A model generated the notes under the pieces. That model saw only the letters and a program-made list of their open reading frames with translations, did not search any database and was not told where the DNA came from. A DNA stretch of 64,000 nt. Source: Polyangium sp. 15x6 (GTDB lineage Bacteria; Myxococcota_A; Polyangia; Polyangiales; Polyangiaceae). Of the stretch, positions 8,198 through 15,533 are shown piece after piece. Where the stretch lies: the NCBI RefSeq assembly GCF_029960785.1, contig NZ_JASBQE010000068.1:1-64000 (forward strand), given 5' to 3'. Within the stretch, counting starts at the first letter, position 1. The number at the start of each line of letters is the position of its first letter. Position numbers and translations under genes: made by a program.

Positions 8198-8386
8198 ATG
8201 TCGGCGCAGCGTATTCCGAAGTGGTTTCGGGCGGTCGCGGGAGCAACAGCGGTCCTCTGGATCATCGTCAGCATCTATTATTGGCTCGGCGCCGGAGGCA
8301 TCATCGAGCGCGTCCTCGCGGCGCAAGCGCGTGCCATTCGGACCGCCGTCGTAGTAATTTGGCCGAACGAAGAGGTGATACGGTGA
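8198..8386 (+). CDS. Small single-TM membrane protein
   Basis: About 62 residues from ATG 8198 (an upstream ATG at 8186 is also in frame). One clear TM helix (AVAGATAVLWIIVSIYYWLG) is followed by a short amphipathic tail. Its stop TGA overlaps the GTG start of the next gene as GTGA, implying translational coupling. No family recognised. Confidence 0.5.
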   Translation: MSAQRIPKWFRAVAGATAVLWIIVSIYYWLGAGGIIERVLAAQARAIRTAVVVIWPNEEVIR

Positions 8387-8589
8387 CGAAGGACGTGACG
8401 GGATGCTCGTGCAAAGCCTTTGCCGACGCACGCAACCGCAGATTCGTGCGCGAAGATGCAAAGGGCTTCTGGCTCGCCGATCTCGAGCAGGGCTCGTCCG
8501 GCATGGCGGGTTATCAGCGGACGTATGGCCCCGCGATCGCGTTCTGCCCGTTCTGCGGCACGAAGCTCGTGACGGCGCCGCGCGACTAA
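8383..8589 (+). CDS. Small zinc-ribbon-like protein
   Basis: 68 residues from GTG 8383, overlapping the previous stop. Two Cys pairs are present: CSC near the N-terminus and CPFCGTKL near the C-terminus, the latter a typical knuckle of a zinc ribbon. The middle (GFWLADLEQGS, YQRTYGPAIAF) looks like a compact beta fold. Coupled to the small TM protein upstream, the two may work together at the membrane; this is inference. Confidence 0.6.
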   Translation: MTKDVTGCSCKAFADARNRRFVREDAKGFWLADLEQGSSGMAGYQRTYGPAIAFCPFCGTKLVTAPRD

Positions 8590-8681
8590 GACCGGCTTGC
8601 CGCCGGGCGTGATCACCGTGCTGGAGAGATCGCCCGCGAGCGCGGTGGCTCGATCGCGCCTTCGGCGTCGCCTGCGGGCGA

Positions 8682-9674
8682 GTGAACCTGTCGTTCATCG
8701 CTCACAGAGATCCTCCACGACGAATTTCAACCATCGCGAGTGCACGCTTGCCCTTGTGGTGGAACATTCTCCGCGTGGCCATCTCAAAAGAGAAAATGCA
8801 GAGCTGGGCGATGCGGATGATCGAAGAGGCTCGCCCGCCGTCGCGGACCATCACCGCCATCGATGACCTGCTCGCGTTACGCAGCTTCTTCAAAGGGGAC
8901 CGGACGCTCTTGTTCGGTATGAAGACGACGCCCGACGCGTTCGACGATCCGAGCGCGCTCGTCGAGGAGGCGCGCGGCGCGCTTCGCGAATGGTTCGATC
9001 ACTTCGCCGAGATCGGCGATGCGAAAGAGCAGGCACGGCTCTACTACCGACTCGAGCACCTGCTCGACATCCCCGAGCCCGAGTTCGTGCGCCAAGAACG
9101 CGCGGCCAACGAGGCGCGCGAATCCGCGAAGCGCGACGCATTGAGCGTGCTGCCACGACCGCTCGATGCGGTCGCCGCGGTCTCTCCGTCGCTCGCGGCC
9201 GCGCTGCAGAACCCCCAGGGCGAACGTTCCGAGGACTTCTTCGCCGAGTACGGGGAAGCGCTGACGCCCAAGGGCAACACGTCGCTCGACATGTCGAACT
9301 TCGATTGGCTGAGCGCCGATCCCGACTGGGACGATCTCGTCGGCTCCGGATTCGACACGCCGTTCTTCCCCATCGCCGGATCGGATGGCGACTACGTCGG
9401 CGTGCTCGTCTTCCTCGAGGCTCCGGACGACGACGCCGTCGTCCTCTATTACTCGCACGAAGAAGGCTTCTTCTTCATGGCCGAGAGCCTTCAGCACTGG
9501 AATGCGATGTGCGACGCGGCCTCGGTCGGCGGTCGTGGAGTGAAGAAGAAGGTCGACCGCGCTCGCGGCCGCGGACCGCGTTGGAACATCGACGGCGCTC
9601 TTCCGCCGAACGCCTACGGCGATGCGCTCGCGCGGGCGGAGGCGATCATCGAACGCCTCCACCGCGGCAGCTGA
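8682..9674 (+). CDS. Hypothetical protein
   Basis: Up to 330 residues; the start is uncertain (8682 is the longest, with GTG 8775 and ATG 8796 as alternatives). No signal peptide or TM is visible. The N-terminal half is helical (ALREWFDHFAEIGDAKEQARL). The C-terminal half has acidic, aromatic beta text (SNFDWLSADPDWDDLVGSGF, FPIAGSDGDYVGVLVFLE, EEGFFFMAESLQHW) reminiscent of SMI1/KNR4 (SUKH) domains. If correct, it pairs with the SUKH-like gene just downstream. The family call is weak. Confidence 0.55.
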   Translation: MNLSFIAHRDPPRRISTIASARLPLWWNILRVAISKEKMQSWAMRMIEEARPPSRTITAIDDLLALRSFFKGDRTLLFGMKTTPDAFDDPSALVEEARGALREWFDHFAEIGDAKEQARLYYRLEHLLDIPEPEFVRQERAANEARESAKRDALSVLPRPLDAVAAVSPSLAAALQNPQGERSEDFFAEYGEALTPKGNTSLDMSNFDWLSADPDWDDLVGSGFDTPFFPIAGSDGDYVGVLVFLEAPDDDAVVLYYSHEEGFFFMAESLQHWNAMCDAASVGGRGVKKKVDRARGRGPRWNIDGALPPNAYGDALARAEAIIERLHRGS

Positions 9675-9804
9675 AGGCGCGAACGCTCACTTCTCCAGGA
9701 AGCTACGCGCACGTCGTGCTCGCCGCGCGTCATGGCTTCGAGGATGCGATCGTGGGCCTGCCCAGCCGGGTGCCAAGAAGGGCTCCTTCGACTAGCCTGC
9801 CGCC

Positions 9805-10715
9805 ATGAGCGATGTGGTGGCATGGGTCGAGCAGCGCATCGCCGAGCATCGGCCCGGCGCGCAGCTCGAGCAAGGGCTGGGCGCGCGGGTGCAGGCGCTG
9901 GCCGAGGCGCTGGCGGCGATCACGAACGGGCCGGGCAGCGTGTTCGGCATGCACGCGAGCGCGGCGGTGATCGCGGCGCGTGATCGGCTGGAGCCGCTGC
10001 TGCGCGACGCGCTCGCCGCCTGGGATCAGCGGATCAACGGCTCGCCGCCGAGCGCGGCGCAGAGGGCACCGAGGCCTTCCGCACCATCGTGGGCCGCTTC
10101 GGGCTGCGCCTCTGGGATCGCGCGCCGGGCCCCGAGCCCACGTCCAAGGAGCTCGCGCTCGTAGCGCGCATCGCGGCGCAGCTCGAAGAGCTCGACGCGC
10201 TGACCGCCGCCTGGCGCGAGGCCGACAGGGTGGTGGAGCTCGAGGACGTGGTGTGCGTGGAGATCGGCGCGCCCGACGCCGAGGGGCTCGACACGCTCGC
10301 CGACGACTACACGCGAAAGACCGGCGCTCCGTTCCCCGCGCTGCTCCACGCGCTGTGGTCGAAGCTCAACGGCGTGGCGGTGTTCTCGACGGACGGCCAC
10401 TCCACCGTGAGCGTCGTCCCGCCGAGGGAGCTGTCCGAGCCCGCGCTCTGGCCGGTGAACGTGTGGGGCGAGCACTGGTGGGAGGTCGACCCCCACGCGC
10501 ACCTCTTCGTCATCGGCGGGCTCCCCGACTCCGGGAGCATCGCGCTGCGCGTGGTCGACGCTTCGCCGGATCCCGAGGTGGTGTGGATCGGGCGGAACGA
10601 GGATCCTCGGCTGATCGCCCGGAGCCTCGCGGCGTACCTCGAAGCGTGGGCGGGCGCCGCGTTTTGCCTGCCGCTGGTGCTCCGCCGCGCGCGCGTGCCG
10701 GGCTGGGGCGCCTAG
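9805..10715 (+). pseudogene. SUKH (SMI1/KNR4)-like gene broken by a frameshift
   Basis: Frame 1 from ATG 9805 encodes a helical N-terminus (MSDVVAWVEQRIAEH... to AAWDQRIN). Around 10045-10060 the good coding passes to another frame (GAEGTEAFRTIVGRFGLRLW) and continues to the stop at 10715. The second part has SUKH-like features: GAPFPALLHALWSKLNG, FVIGGLPDSGSIALRVVD, VVWIGRNED and a terminal helix. A one-base indel would restore a protein of about 300 residues. SUKH proteins are often toxin immunity proteins. A sequencing error or recoding cannot be excluded. Its stop codon TAG forms the first bases of the structured element at 10713. Confidence 0.6.
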
Positions 10716-10832
10716 CAGCCTGTGGAATGATCGTCGCGAGCGCCCCGAAGCGAGGGCGACGGAGCGAGGAATCCTGAAGGATTTCGGGCGATGTCGACCG
10801 ACGATTCGGGGCGCGCAGCAGACAAGCTGCTA
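10713..10832. repeat. 120-bp structured palindromic element (MITE-like)
   Basis: Terminal inverted repeats TAGCAGCCTGT (10713-10723) and ACAAGCTGCTA (10822-10832) match with one mismatch. Inside are a perfect 10-bp inverted repeat (GCGCCCCGAA 10740-10749; TTCGGGGCGC 10805-10814) and a central perfect hairpin AATCCT-GA-AGGATT (10770-10783). The element fills the gap between the SUKH-like gene and the convergent RsbR-like gene. Nested symmetry of this kind fits a MITE or BIME-type repeat; it may also act as a bidirectional terminator. Confidence 0.55.
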
Positions 10833-10866
10833 GCGGCGCTCCCGCCCCCGCTTCCGATGAGCATCA

Positions 10867-12180
10867 TCAGCACTTCGCAGGCCGCTTCGCCGACTGCACA
10901 CACTCACGCAATCCCGCGCGGAAGCTGCGGCGTGTGTTCATTGCAGACAAATCGACCCCGAGCTCGACGAGCGCTCGGGCCACGGCGGGTCGAATGCCCG
11001 TGAGCATGCAGGAGGCCCCTAAAAGGCTCGCTGCCTGTACAACCTGGATGAGATGATCGGCGACCTGCGTGTCGACGATGGGCACGCCCGTGACGTCGAC
11101 GATGACGAATTTGGCGTGTTTCTCGACGATCGCCGAGAGCAATCGCTGCATGATCTCGGCTGCGCGCTTGGTGTCGATGAGCCCGATGATGGGCAACGTG
11201 AGGATATCGTCCCAGACTTCGAGGACGGGCGTGGACAACTCTTGGATGATGTCGCGTTGGCGGACGATGACCTCGTTTTGCTCTCTGACCACCTGGAGCT
11301 GCTGCTGGAGCTCCTGGTTGTAGGCTTGGAGCTCGAGCGATTTGCGTATCTCCAGATCTTCCGCGTGACGGCGACGCACGAAATCGCCGAGGCGTTCAGC
11401 CAGCACCTTGAGGAGGTGACGCTCCTCCTTCAAAAACGGCCCTTCATCGCCGGGGGGCCTCTCTTCGAGATAAAAGACTTCCACTGTGCCGATGGTTCTG
11501 CCATCGATGGCGATTCGTTGCGACTGACGAAATGGCCCTTCTCGAAACGATTCCGAGACGAACGTCTCGCCCTCGCAGACGATGCGGGCGCGAGTGACCT
11601 CCGGGTATTGAAAAGCCGGCGGGATGCTCTCGACGATACCTTGGAAAACGTCCTCCCTGGAGGAGGAATCGTCATGGGTCAGCTCGGAGACATTATAAAG
11701 ACAATGGAGCTCCTTGACGCGCTCACCGATGCGACGCTCCACTCTCGTTTCGCGTAATCGTTCGCCCACGACCTTTGCGACGGCGTTGATGAAGCGCGGC
11801 TGCCATGCCTCCGACGTTTCGTCGCCCTGCGACTGGAGATCGCGCGCATAAAATATCTCCACGACGCCGACGTGCGTGCCGTCGGCGATGACCTCGCAGA
11901 ACTGCCGCCAAGGTGTCTCGGAAAAGCGCGGGGTCTCGAAAGAGCGTCCTTCCAGGACGATCCTGGCGCCGACGACCTCCATGCCCTGCGATCTCGTCGA
12001 TACAATCTCGAGGATGCCGTTCAGTTTGTCCTCCAGGCCCTTCTCGGCATCCATCGCGGTGCTCGCGACCCGATAAAGGCACTGGAGCTCGTCCTCGCGC
12101 GCAGCGAGCTCGCGACGCGCCCGCTCGAGGTCCTGGGAGAGCTTTGCGAGTTCCGTTCGGACGTCCCCACCCTCATTCAC
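10867..12180 (-). CDS. RsbR-like protein: two GAF-like domains plus STAS
   Basis: 437 residues. The N-terminus is a coiled coil, followed by two related sensor-type repeats (each with ELxCLYxVxxL, ARIVxEG, VVEIFY or TVEVFY), a second helix linker (QAYNQELQQQLQVVREQ), and a C-terminal STAS domain (about 320-430). The STAS domain has VDVTGVPIVDTQVADHL, including the Thr equivalent to the RsbT-phosphorylated site of RsbR. RsbR paralogues form the stressosome core that holds RsbS and RsbT and feeds general stress or second-messenger signalling. No RsbS/RsbT genes flank it here. A 10-bp-arm palindrome lies 24 bp upstream of the start. Confidence 0.85.
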   Translation of the reverse strand: MNEGGDVRTELAKLSQDLERARRELAAREDELQCLYRVASTAMDAEKGLEDKLNGILEIVSTRSQGMEVVGARIVLEGRSFETPRFSETPWRQFCEVIADGTHVGVVEIFYARDLQSQGDETSEAWQPRFINAVAKVVGERLRETRVERRIGERVKELHCLYNVSELTHDDSSSREDVFQGIVESIPPAFQYPEVTRARIVCEGETFVSESFREGPFRQSQRIAIDGRTIGTVEVFYLEERPPGDEGPFLKEERHLLKVLAERLGDFVRRRHAEDLEIRKSLELQAYNQELQQQLQVVREQNEVIVRQRDIIQELSTPVLEVWDDILTLPIIGLIDTKRAAEIMQRLLSAIVEKHAKFVIVDVTGVPIVDTQVADHLIQVVQAASLLGASCMLTGIRPAVARALVELGVDLSAMNTRRSFRAGLRECVQSAKRPAKC

Positions 12181-12203
12181 ACGCGCTGCCCTCCCCGAGC
12201 CCT

Positions 12204-12225
12204 CGATCCACGGAACCGTGGATCG
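12204..12225. promoter_or_regulatory. Perfect 10-bp-arm palindrome upstream of the RsbR-like gene
   Basis: Arms CGATCCACGG and CCGTGGATCG separated by AA, 24 bp before the start codon at 12180. Position and perfect symmetry suggest an operator or a 5'-leader hairpin for that gene. Confidence 0.4.
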
Positions 12226-12930
12226 TTTGCCCAGACTGCCATGTTCCGTTTGCGAGGGAAACAGGAAAATCTAGCGAAATCCGCTTGCCGCTCCTGCTCC
12301 CGCTACGGATTCCGGACGCGCGGGCGCCCCACTGCGACGACGGGCCCCCTCTGCGCGAAGCCACCACCGAACCCACCTCGACCGTCTGCAACCTCATATC
12401 GTGCCGCTACGGGTCGTGGTTCGCCCGCCCGAGCGATTGATGTTCAACCTCGGGATGGGGCTCGCTCGACCGCGCGGGAAGCGTGCTACGCCTCGGAGGA
12501 GGCGGGCGTGCCCAGCGAGGACACGCTCTCGCGCGCGCTCGAAGTGAGTGTGGGGGGCTCTGCCGAGAACAAGCGGCTCGCTCCTTCAACCCCGGCGTCC
12601 TGGAGGAGAAGTGTCGAGAAGCGGGGCTCCTCTCGTGAACGCCCCCCGGAGAAGACGGCGTATGCGCGGATGAGGCTTGCGTACGCGGAGCTCACACGGC
12701 GGAGTAGCCGCTCCCGCTCCCGCTCGAGTCTCCGAGCCTCCTTCTCATTCGATCGGGCTACGACCGCTCGCTGCTTGTACCGCTGGCCTTCCTGCTCGCC
12801 CTCGACGGGAAGAACCCCTCTCATGTCGCGCTCAGCCGCCTCGCCGTGCTCGGCTTACGTTACCAGGCCTCTCTTGCAGGGACTTGGCCCGGCGGCGATT
12901 CTCGCGGCAGCATCGTCGACGTGAGGGTTC
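12226..12930. other. Gene-poor, probably degenerate stretch
   Basis: No convincing complete gene. A plus-strand frame is open from 12708 to the stop at 12960-12962 without a good start codon and reads like a protein C-terminus (SGYDRSLLVPLAFLLALDGK, VALSRLAVLGLRYQASLAG). It overlaps the start of the next gene and may be the remnant of a decayed gene. A 112-codon minus-strand frame (12486-12824) is basic and coiled-coil-like but has no supporting features. The left part presumably holds the RsbR-like promoter. Confidence 0.4.
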
Positions 12931-13689
12931 ATGCCGCCGATTCTCCCGAAAAACTCCCGTGAATCCGCGAGGCGGCCGCATCCAGCGACCGTGGTGCAGC
13001 CGAAGCGGACCGTCGGCGAGCCATCGCCGCGGCCGCCACACCCAGCGACCGTAGCGCAGCCAAAAGTGGCGTTCGGCGGCGTGGCGCAGAGGCCGCCGCA
13101 TCCGGCGATGGTGCGCGGAGCGGACGCGCGGGGCGGCATGATTCAAAGGGCAGCGAGCGCGACCTGCGAGATCTGCCAGGGGGACGACCACACGTGGAAA
13201 AAGTGCCCCTACGGGGCCGAAGAAATGGTCACTGAGGCGAAGCGTCCCGAGAAAAAGGAGAAGCCCAAGAAGCCCACGAAAAAAGAGGAGCAGGAGGCGA
13301 AGGAAAAGGCCGGGTTCGGGGCACCGGTCGTGCCCACCTTCACTCGCCCGGATGTGGGGACGACGCTCGCCCACCTGCAGGGGATGGCGGGCCTCGCGAA
13401 CCTATTTCCTTGGACCATCGCGCAGACGATGGCGAACGTGGGCGGTGCCAGTGCCAGCAAGGTAAAGGTCCTCCCGGGCGGCAAGGGTACGGAGGCGGAG
13501 ACCTGGGAGTGGGTCGTGTCCCGGAGCGGCGTATCCTTCGTCGTTCATTATCATCCCAACGTCGAGATCCCCAAAGGCGCCCTCAGCGGTGAATCGAAGT
13601 GGCACGTAAAGGGCTCCCGAAACACCAAACATCACGAAAGCATCACCGACGACCTCCTCGCCGAATTCAAGATCGCTCTCCCCTCGTGA
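12931..13689 (+). CDS. RPPHPATV-repeat protein with CCHC zinc knuckle, putative secreted effector
   Basis: 252 residues. The first 65 hold three Pro-rich repeats (RRPHPATVVQPK 14-25, RPPHPATVAQPK 34-45, RPPHPAMVRG 54-63), then GGMIQRA. From memory, such PHPATV/QPK repeats ending in IQRA occur in myxobacterial proteins related to DUF4157/contractile-injection-system cargo. A perfect C-x2-C-x4-H-x4-C zinc knuckle follows (Cys79, Cys82, His87, Cys92). Then comes a Lys/Glu-rich linker and a C-terminal domain (about 130-252) with HYHPNVEIP and KWHVKGSRNTKHHESI, His/Lys-rich and possibly catalytic. No signal peptide is present. The cargo function is inferred only. Confidence 0.65.
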   Translation: MPPILPKNSRESARRPHPATVVQPKRTVGEPSPRPPHPATVAQPKVAFGGVAQRPPHPAMVRGADARGGMIQRAASATCEICQGDDHTWKKCPYGAEEMVTEAKRPEKKEKPKKPTKKEEQEAKEKAGFGAPVVPTFTRPDVGTTLAHLQGMAGLANLFPWTIAQTMANVGGASASKVKVLPGGKGTEAETWEWVVSRSGVSFVVHYHPNVEIPKGALSGESKWHVKGSRNTKHHESITDDLLAEFKIALPS

Positions 13690-13705
13690 ATCGGATCGTC
13701 CCCTC

Positions 13706-15289
13706 ATGCCGCCCGAGCCTTCGCCCGCCTCGCCGCCCAGGGTCGCCATCGAGACCGAGCAGCGCCTCTCGCGCTCCCTCCTCTGGACGCTCCAGCGGCG
13801 ATACTTCGAAGAGGCCGGGGTCTCCGCGTGGAGCACCTCCACCGTCCCCCATTACGTCACCAACAACCCCGCCATTGCGCACGCCTACGCCGCGGTCTTC
13901 TTCGGCTTCCTGCGCGACTGCGCGCCCACGCTCCACCCCGCCGAGCCCTTGACCATCGTGGAGCTCGGCGCGGGCAGCGGCCGGTTCGCCCACTTCTTTC
14001 TCCGGGCCCTCACGGACATGCTCCGTCGCTCGCCTCTCGCCGGGAAGAAGATCCGGTACGTGATGACGGACTTCACCGAGAGCAACGTCCGCTTCTGGCA
14101 AACGCAGCCCTCCCTCCGCCCCTTCGTCGACCAGGGCATCCTCGACTTCGCGCTCTTCGACGCCGAGCAAGACCACGAGCTCCGCCTCCTCCACGCGGGC
14201 GTCACGCTCTCGCCCGGAGCCCTTCGAAACCCTGTCGGCATCATCGCCAATTACATTTTCGACGGCATTCGCCAGGACGCGTTTTCCTTCGCGGGCGGGC
14301 AGATGCAGGAACGCCTCGTCTCCCTCACCGCGCCGGAGCCCGCTCCCGACCCCACGAGGCCCGACCTCCTCCGCACGCTCGAGGTCTCCTTCACCGAACG
14401 CCCCGCGCCGCTCGATTATTATGGGGAGCCTGCGCTCGACGCGATTCTGCGCGGCTATGCGGCGCGCCTCGACGGCGCGACCCTCCTGTTCCCCTGCGCG
14501 GCGATCCGGTGCGTTGGCCGCCTCGCCGACCTCTCGGGGGGACGCATGCTCCTGCTCTCCGGGGACAGGGGCGACAGCCACGAGGAGGCGCTCGCCCAGG
14601 ACGAGCACCTCGGCCTGGCCGTGCACGGCAGTTTCTCGCTGGAGGTCAACTACCATGCTCTCGCCGAATATGTGGCCGGACGAGGCGGCCGGACGCTCCG
14701 GCACGCGCACCGGCACGCCCACGTCTGCATGACGGCGTTCCTCCTCGGCGAGCACCCCTCCGCATATGCCGAGACGGCGTTCGCATACGAGGAGGCCATC
14801 GAGCGCGCGGGGCCCGACGACGCGTATGCGTTATGCCGGCAGCTTCGAGCGAACGTCGAGAGCATGGATCTCACGCACGTGCTTTCCCTCCTCCGGGCAA
14901 GCCGCTGGGACCCGCGGACTCTTCTCGACGGCTTGCCCGTGCTTTGGCGACACCAGCCCACCGCCTCCGGGGCCGACGCACGGGAGGTGGTGTTTGCCGT
15001 GATGCGAGCCTGGGACAGCTATTGCTTCATCGGCGAGGAGCAGGACCTCGCATTCGAGCTCGGGCTGCTCCTCCACGGTTACGGCGCTCACCGCGAGGCG
15101 ATCGCGCTGTTCGAAGCGTCGGCGCGAAACCACGGGGACGAAGCTAGAGTGCGGTGGAACGTGGGGCTCTGCCACTACGCGCTGGGAGAGGTGGAGCGGG
15201 CGCTCGGTTGCTTCCGGGAGGCGGCGCGGCTCGATCCAGCGTTCATACCCGCCGGGGCCGCGCAGATGAGGCAGGCCGAGAGCGGGTGA
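13706..15289 (+). CDS. MidA-like SAM-dependent methyltransferase with TPR tail
   Basis: 527 residues. Residues about 25-360 fit the MidA/NDUFAF7 class: SWSTSTVPHYVTNNPAIAHA-type lead-in, the SAM motif VELGAGSGRFAHFFL, MTDFTESNV, GIIANYIFDGI and DGATLLFPC. In mitochondria the relative methylates an Arg of complex I subunit NDUFS2; bacterial targets are unknown. The C-terminal 120 residues form TPR-like helices (EAIALFEASARNHGDEARVR, YALGEVERALGCF), which the plain family lacks. There is no clear Shine-Dalgarno sequence at ATG 13706. It is 16 bp downstream of the CCHC protein gene, perhaps in one transcript. Confidence 0.75.
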   Translation: MPPEPSPASPPRVAIETEQRLSRSLLWTLQRRYFEEAGVSAWSTSTVPHYVTNNPAIAHAYAAVFFGFLRDCAPTLHPAEPLTIVELGAGSGRFAHFFLRALTDMLRRSPLAGKKIRYVMTDFTESNVRFWQTQPSLRPFVDQGILDFALFDAEQDHELRLLHAGVTLSPGALRNPVGIIANYIFDGIRQDAFSFAGGQMQERLVSLTAPEPAPDPTRPDLLRTLEVSFTERPAPLDYYGEPALDAILRGYAARLDGATLLFPCAAIRCVGRLADLSGGRMLLLSGDRGDSHEEALAQDEHLGLAVHGSFSLEVNYHALAEYVAGRGGRTLRHAHRHAHVCMTAFLLGEHPSAYAETAFAYEEAIERAGPDDAYALCRQLRANVESMDLTHVLSLLRASRWDPRTLLDGLPVLWRHQPTASGADAREVVFAVMRAWDSYCFIGEEQDLAFELGLLLHGYGAHREAIALFEASARNHGDEARVRWNVGLCHYALGEVERALGCFREAARLDPAFIPAGAAQMRQAESG

Positions 15290-15315
15290 TCGGGCGCCGC
15301 GGGGAGCTCCATCGA

Positions 15316-15531
15316 CCCGGTCGAGGAGGTCACTCGACCGGGTCGAGGCGGTCCGCGACCGGGTCGAGGCGGTCCGCGACCGGGTCGAGGCGGTCCGCGA
15401 CCGGGTCGAGGCGGTCCGCGACCGGGTCGAGGCGGTCCGCGACCGGGTCGAGGAGGTCACTCGACCGGGTCGAGACCATCCACCGACCCTCTCGAGCAGG
15501 TCCGCGACCGGCTCCAGACCGTCGACCGACC
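15316..15531. repeat. Tandem array of about ten 21/22-bp units with a palindromic core
   Basis: Five identical 21-bp units (CCGGGTCGAGGCGGTCCGCGA) are flanked by diverged 21- and 22-bp units on both sides. Most units contain CGACCGGGTCG, a palindrome with a single central base. Part of the minus strand reads as LDPVADR heptads, but the 22-bp units break the frame and TGA codons interrupt it, so it is not a clear gene. It lies between the convergent ends of the methyltransferase and sensor genes. Confidence 0.8.
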
Positions 15532-15533
15532 TC

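Noticed and set aside
12486-12824. 112-codon basic, coiled-coil-like minus-strand frame
   Set aside because: No ribosome-binding site, no family resemblance, and composition typical of chance frames in this genome.
15316-15531. Tandem array considered as a CRISPR
   Set aside because: Units are contiguous with no unique spacers and no cas genes are present.
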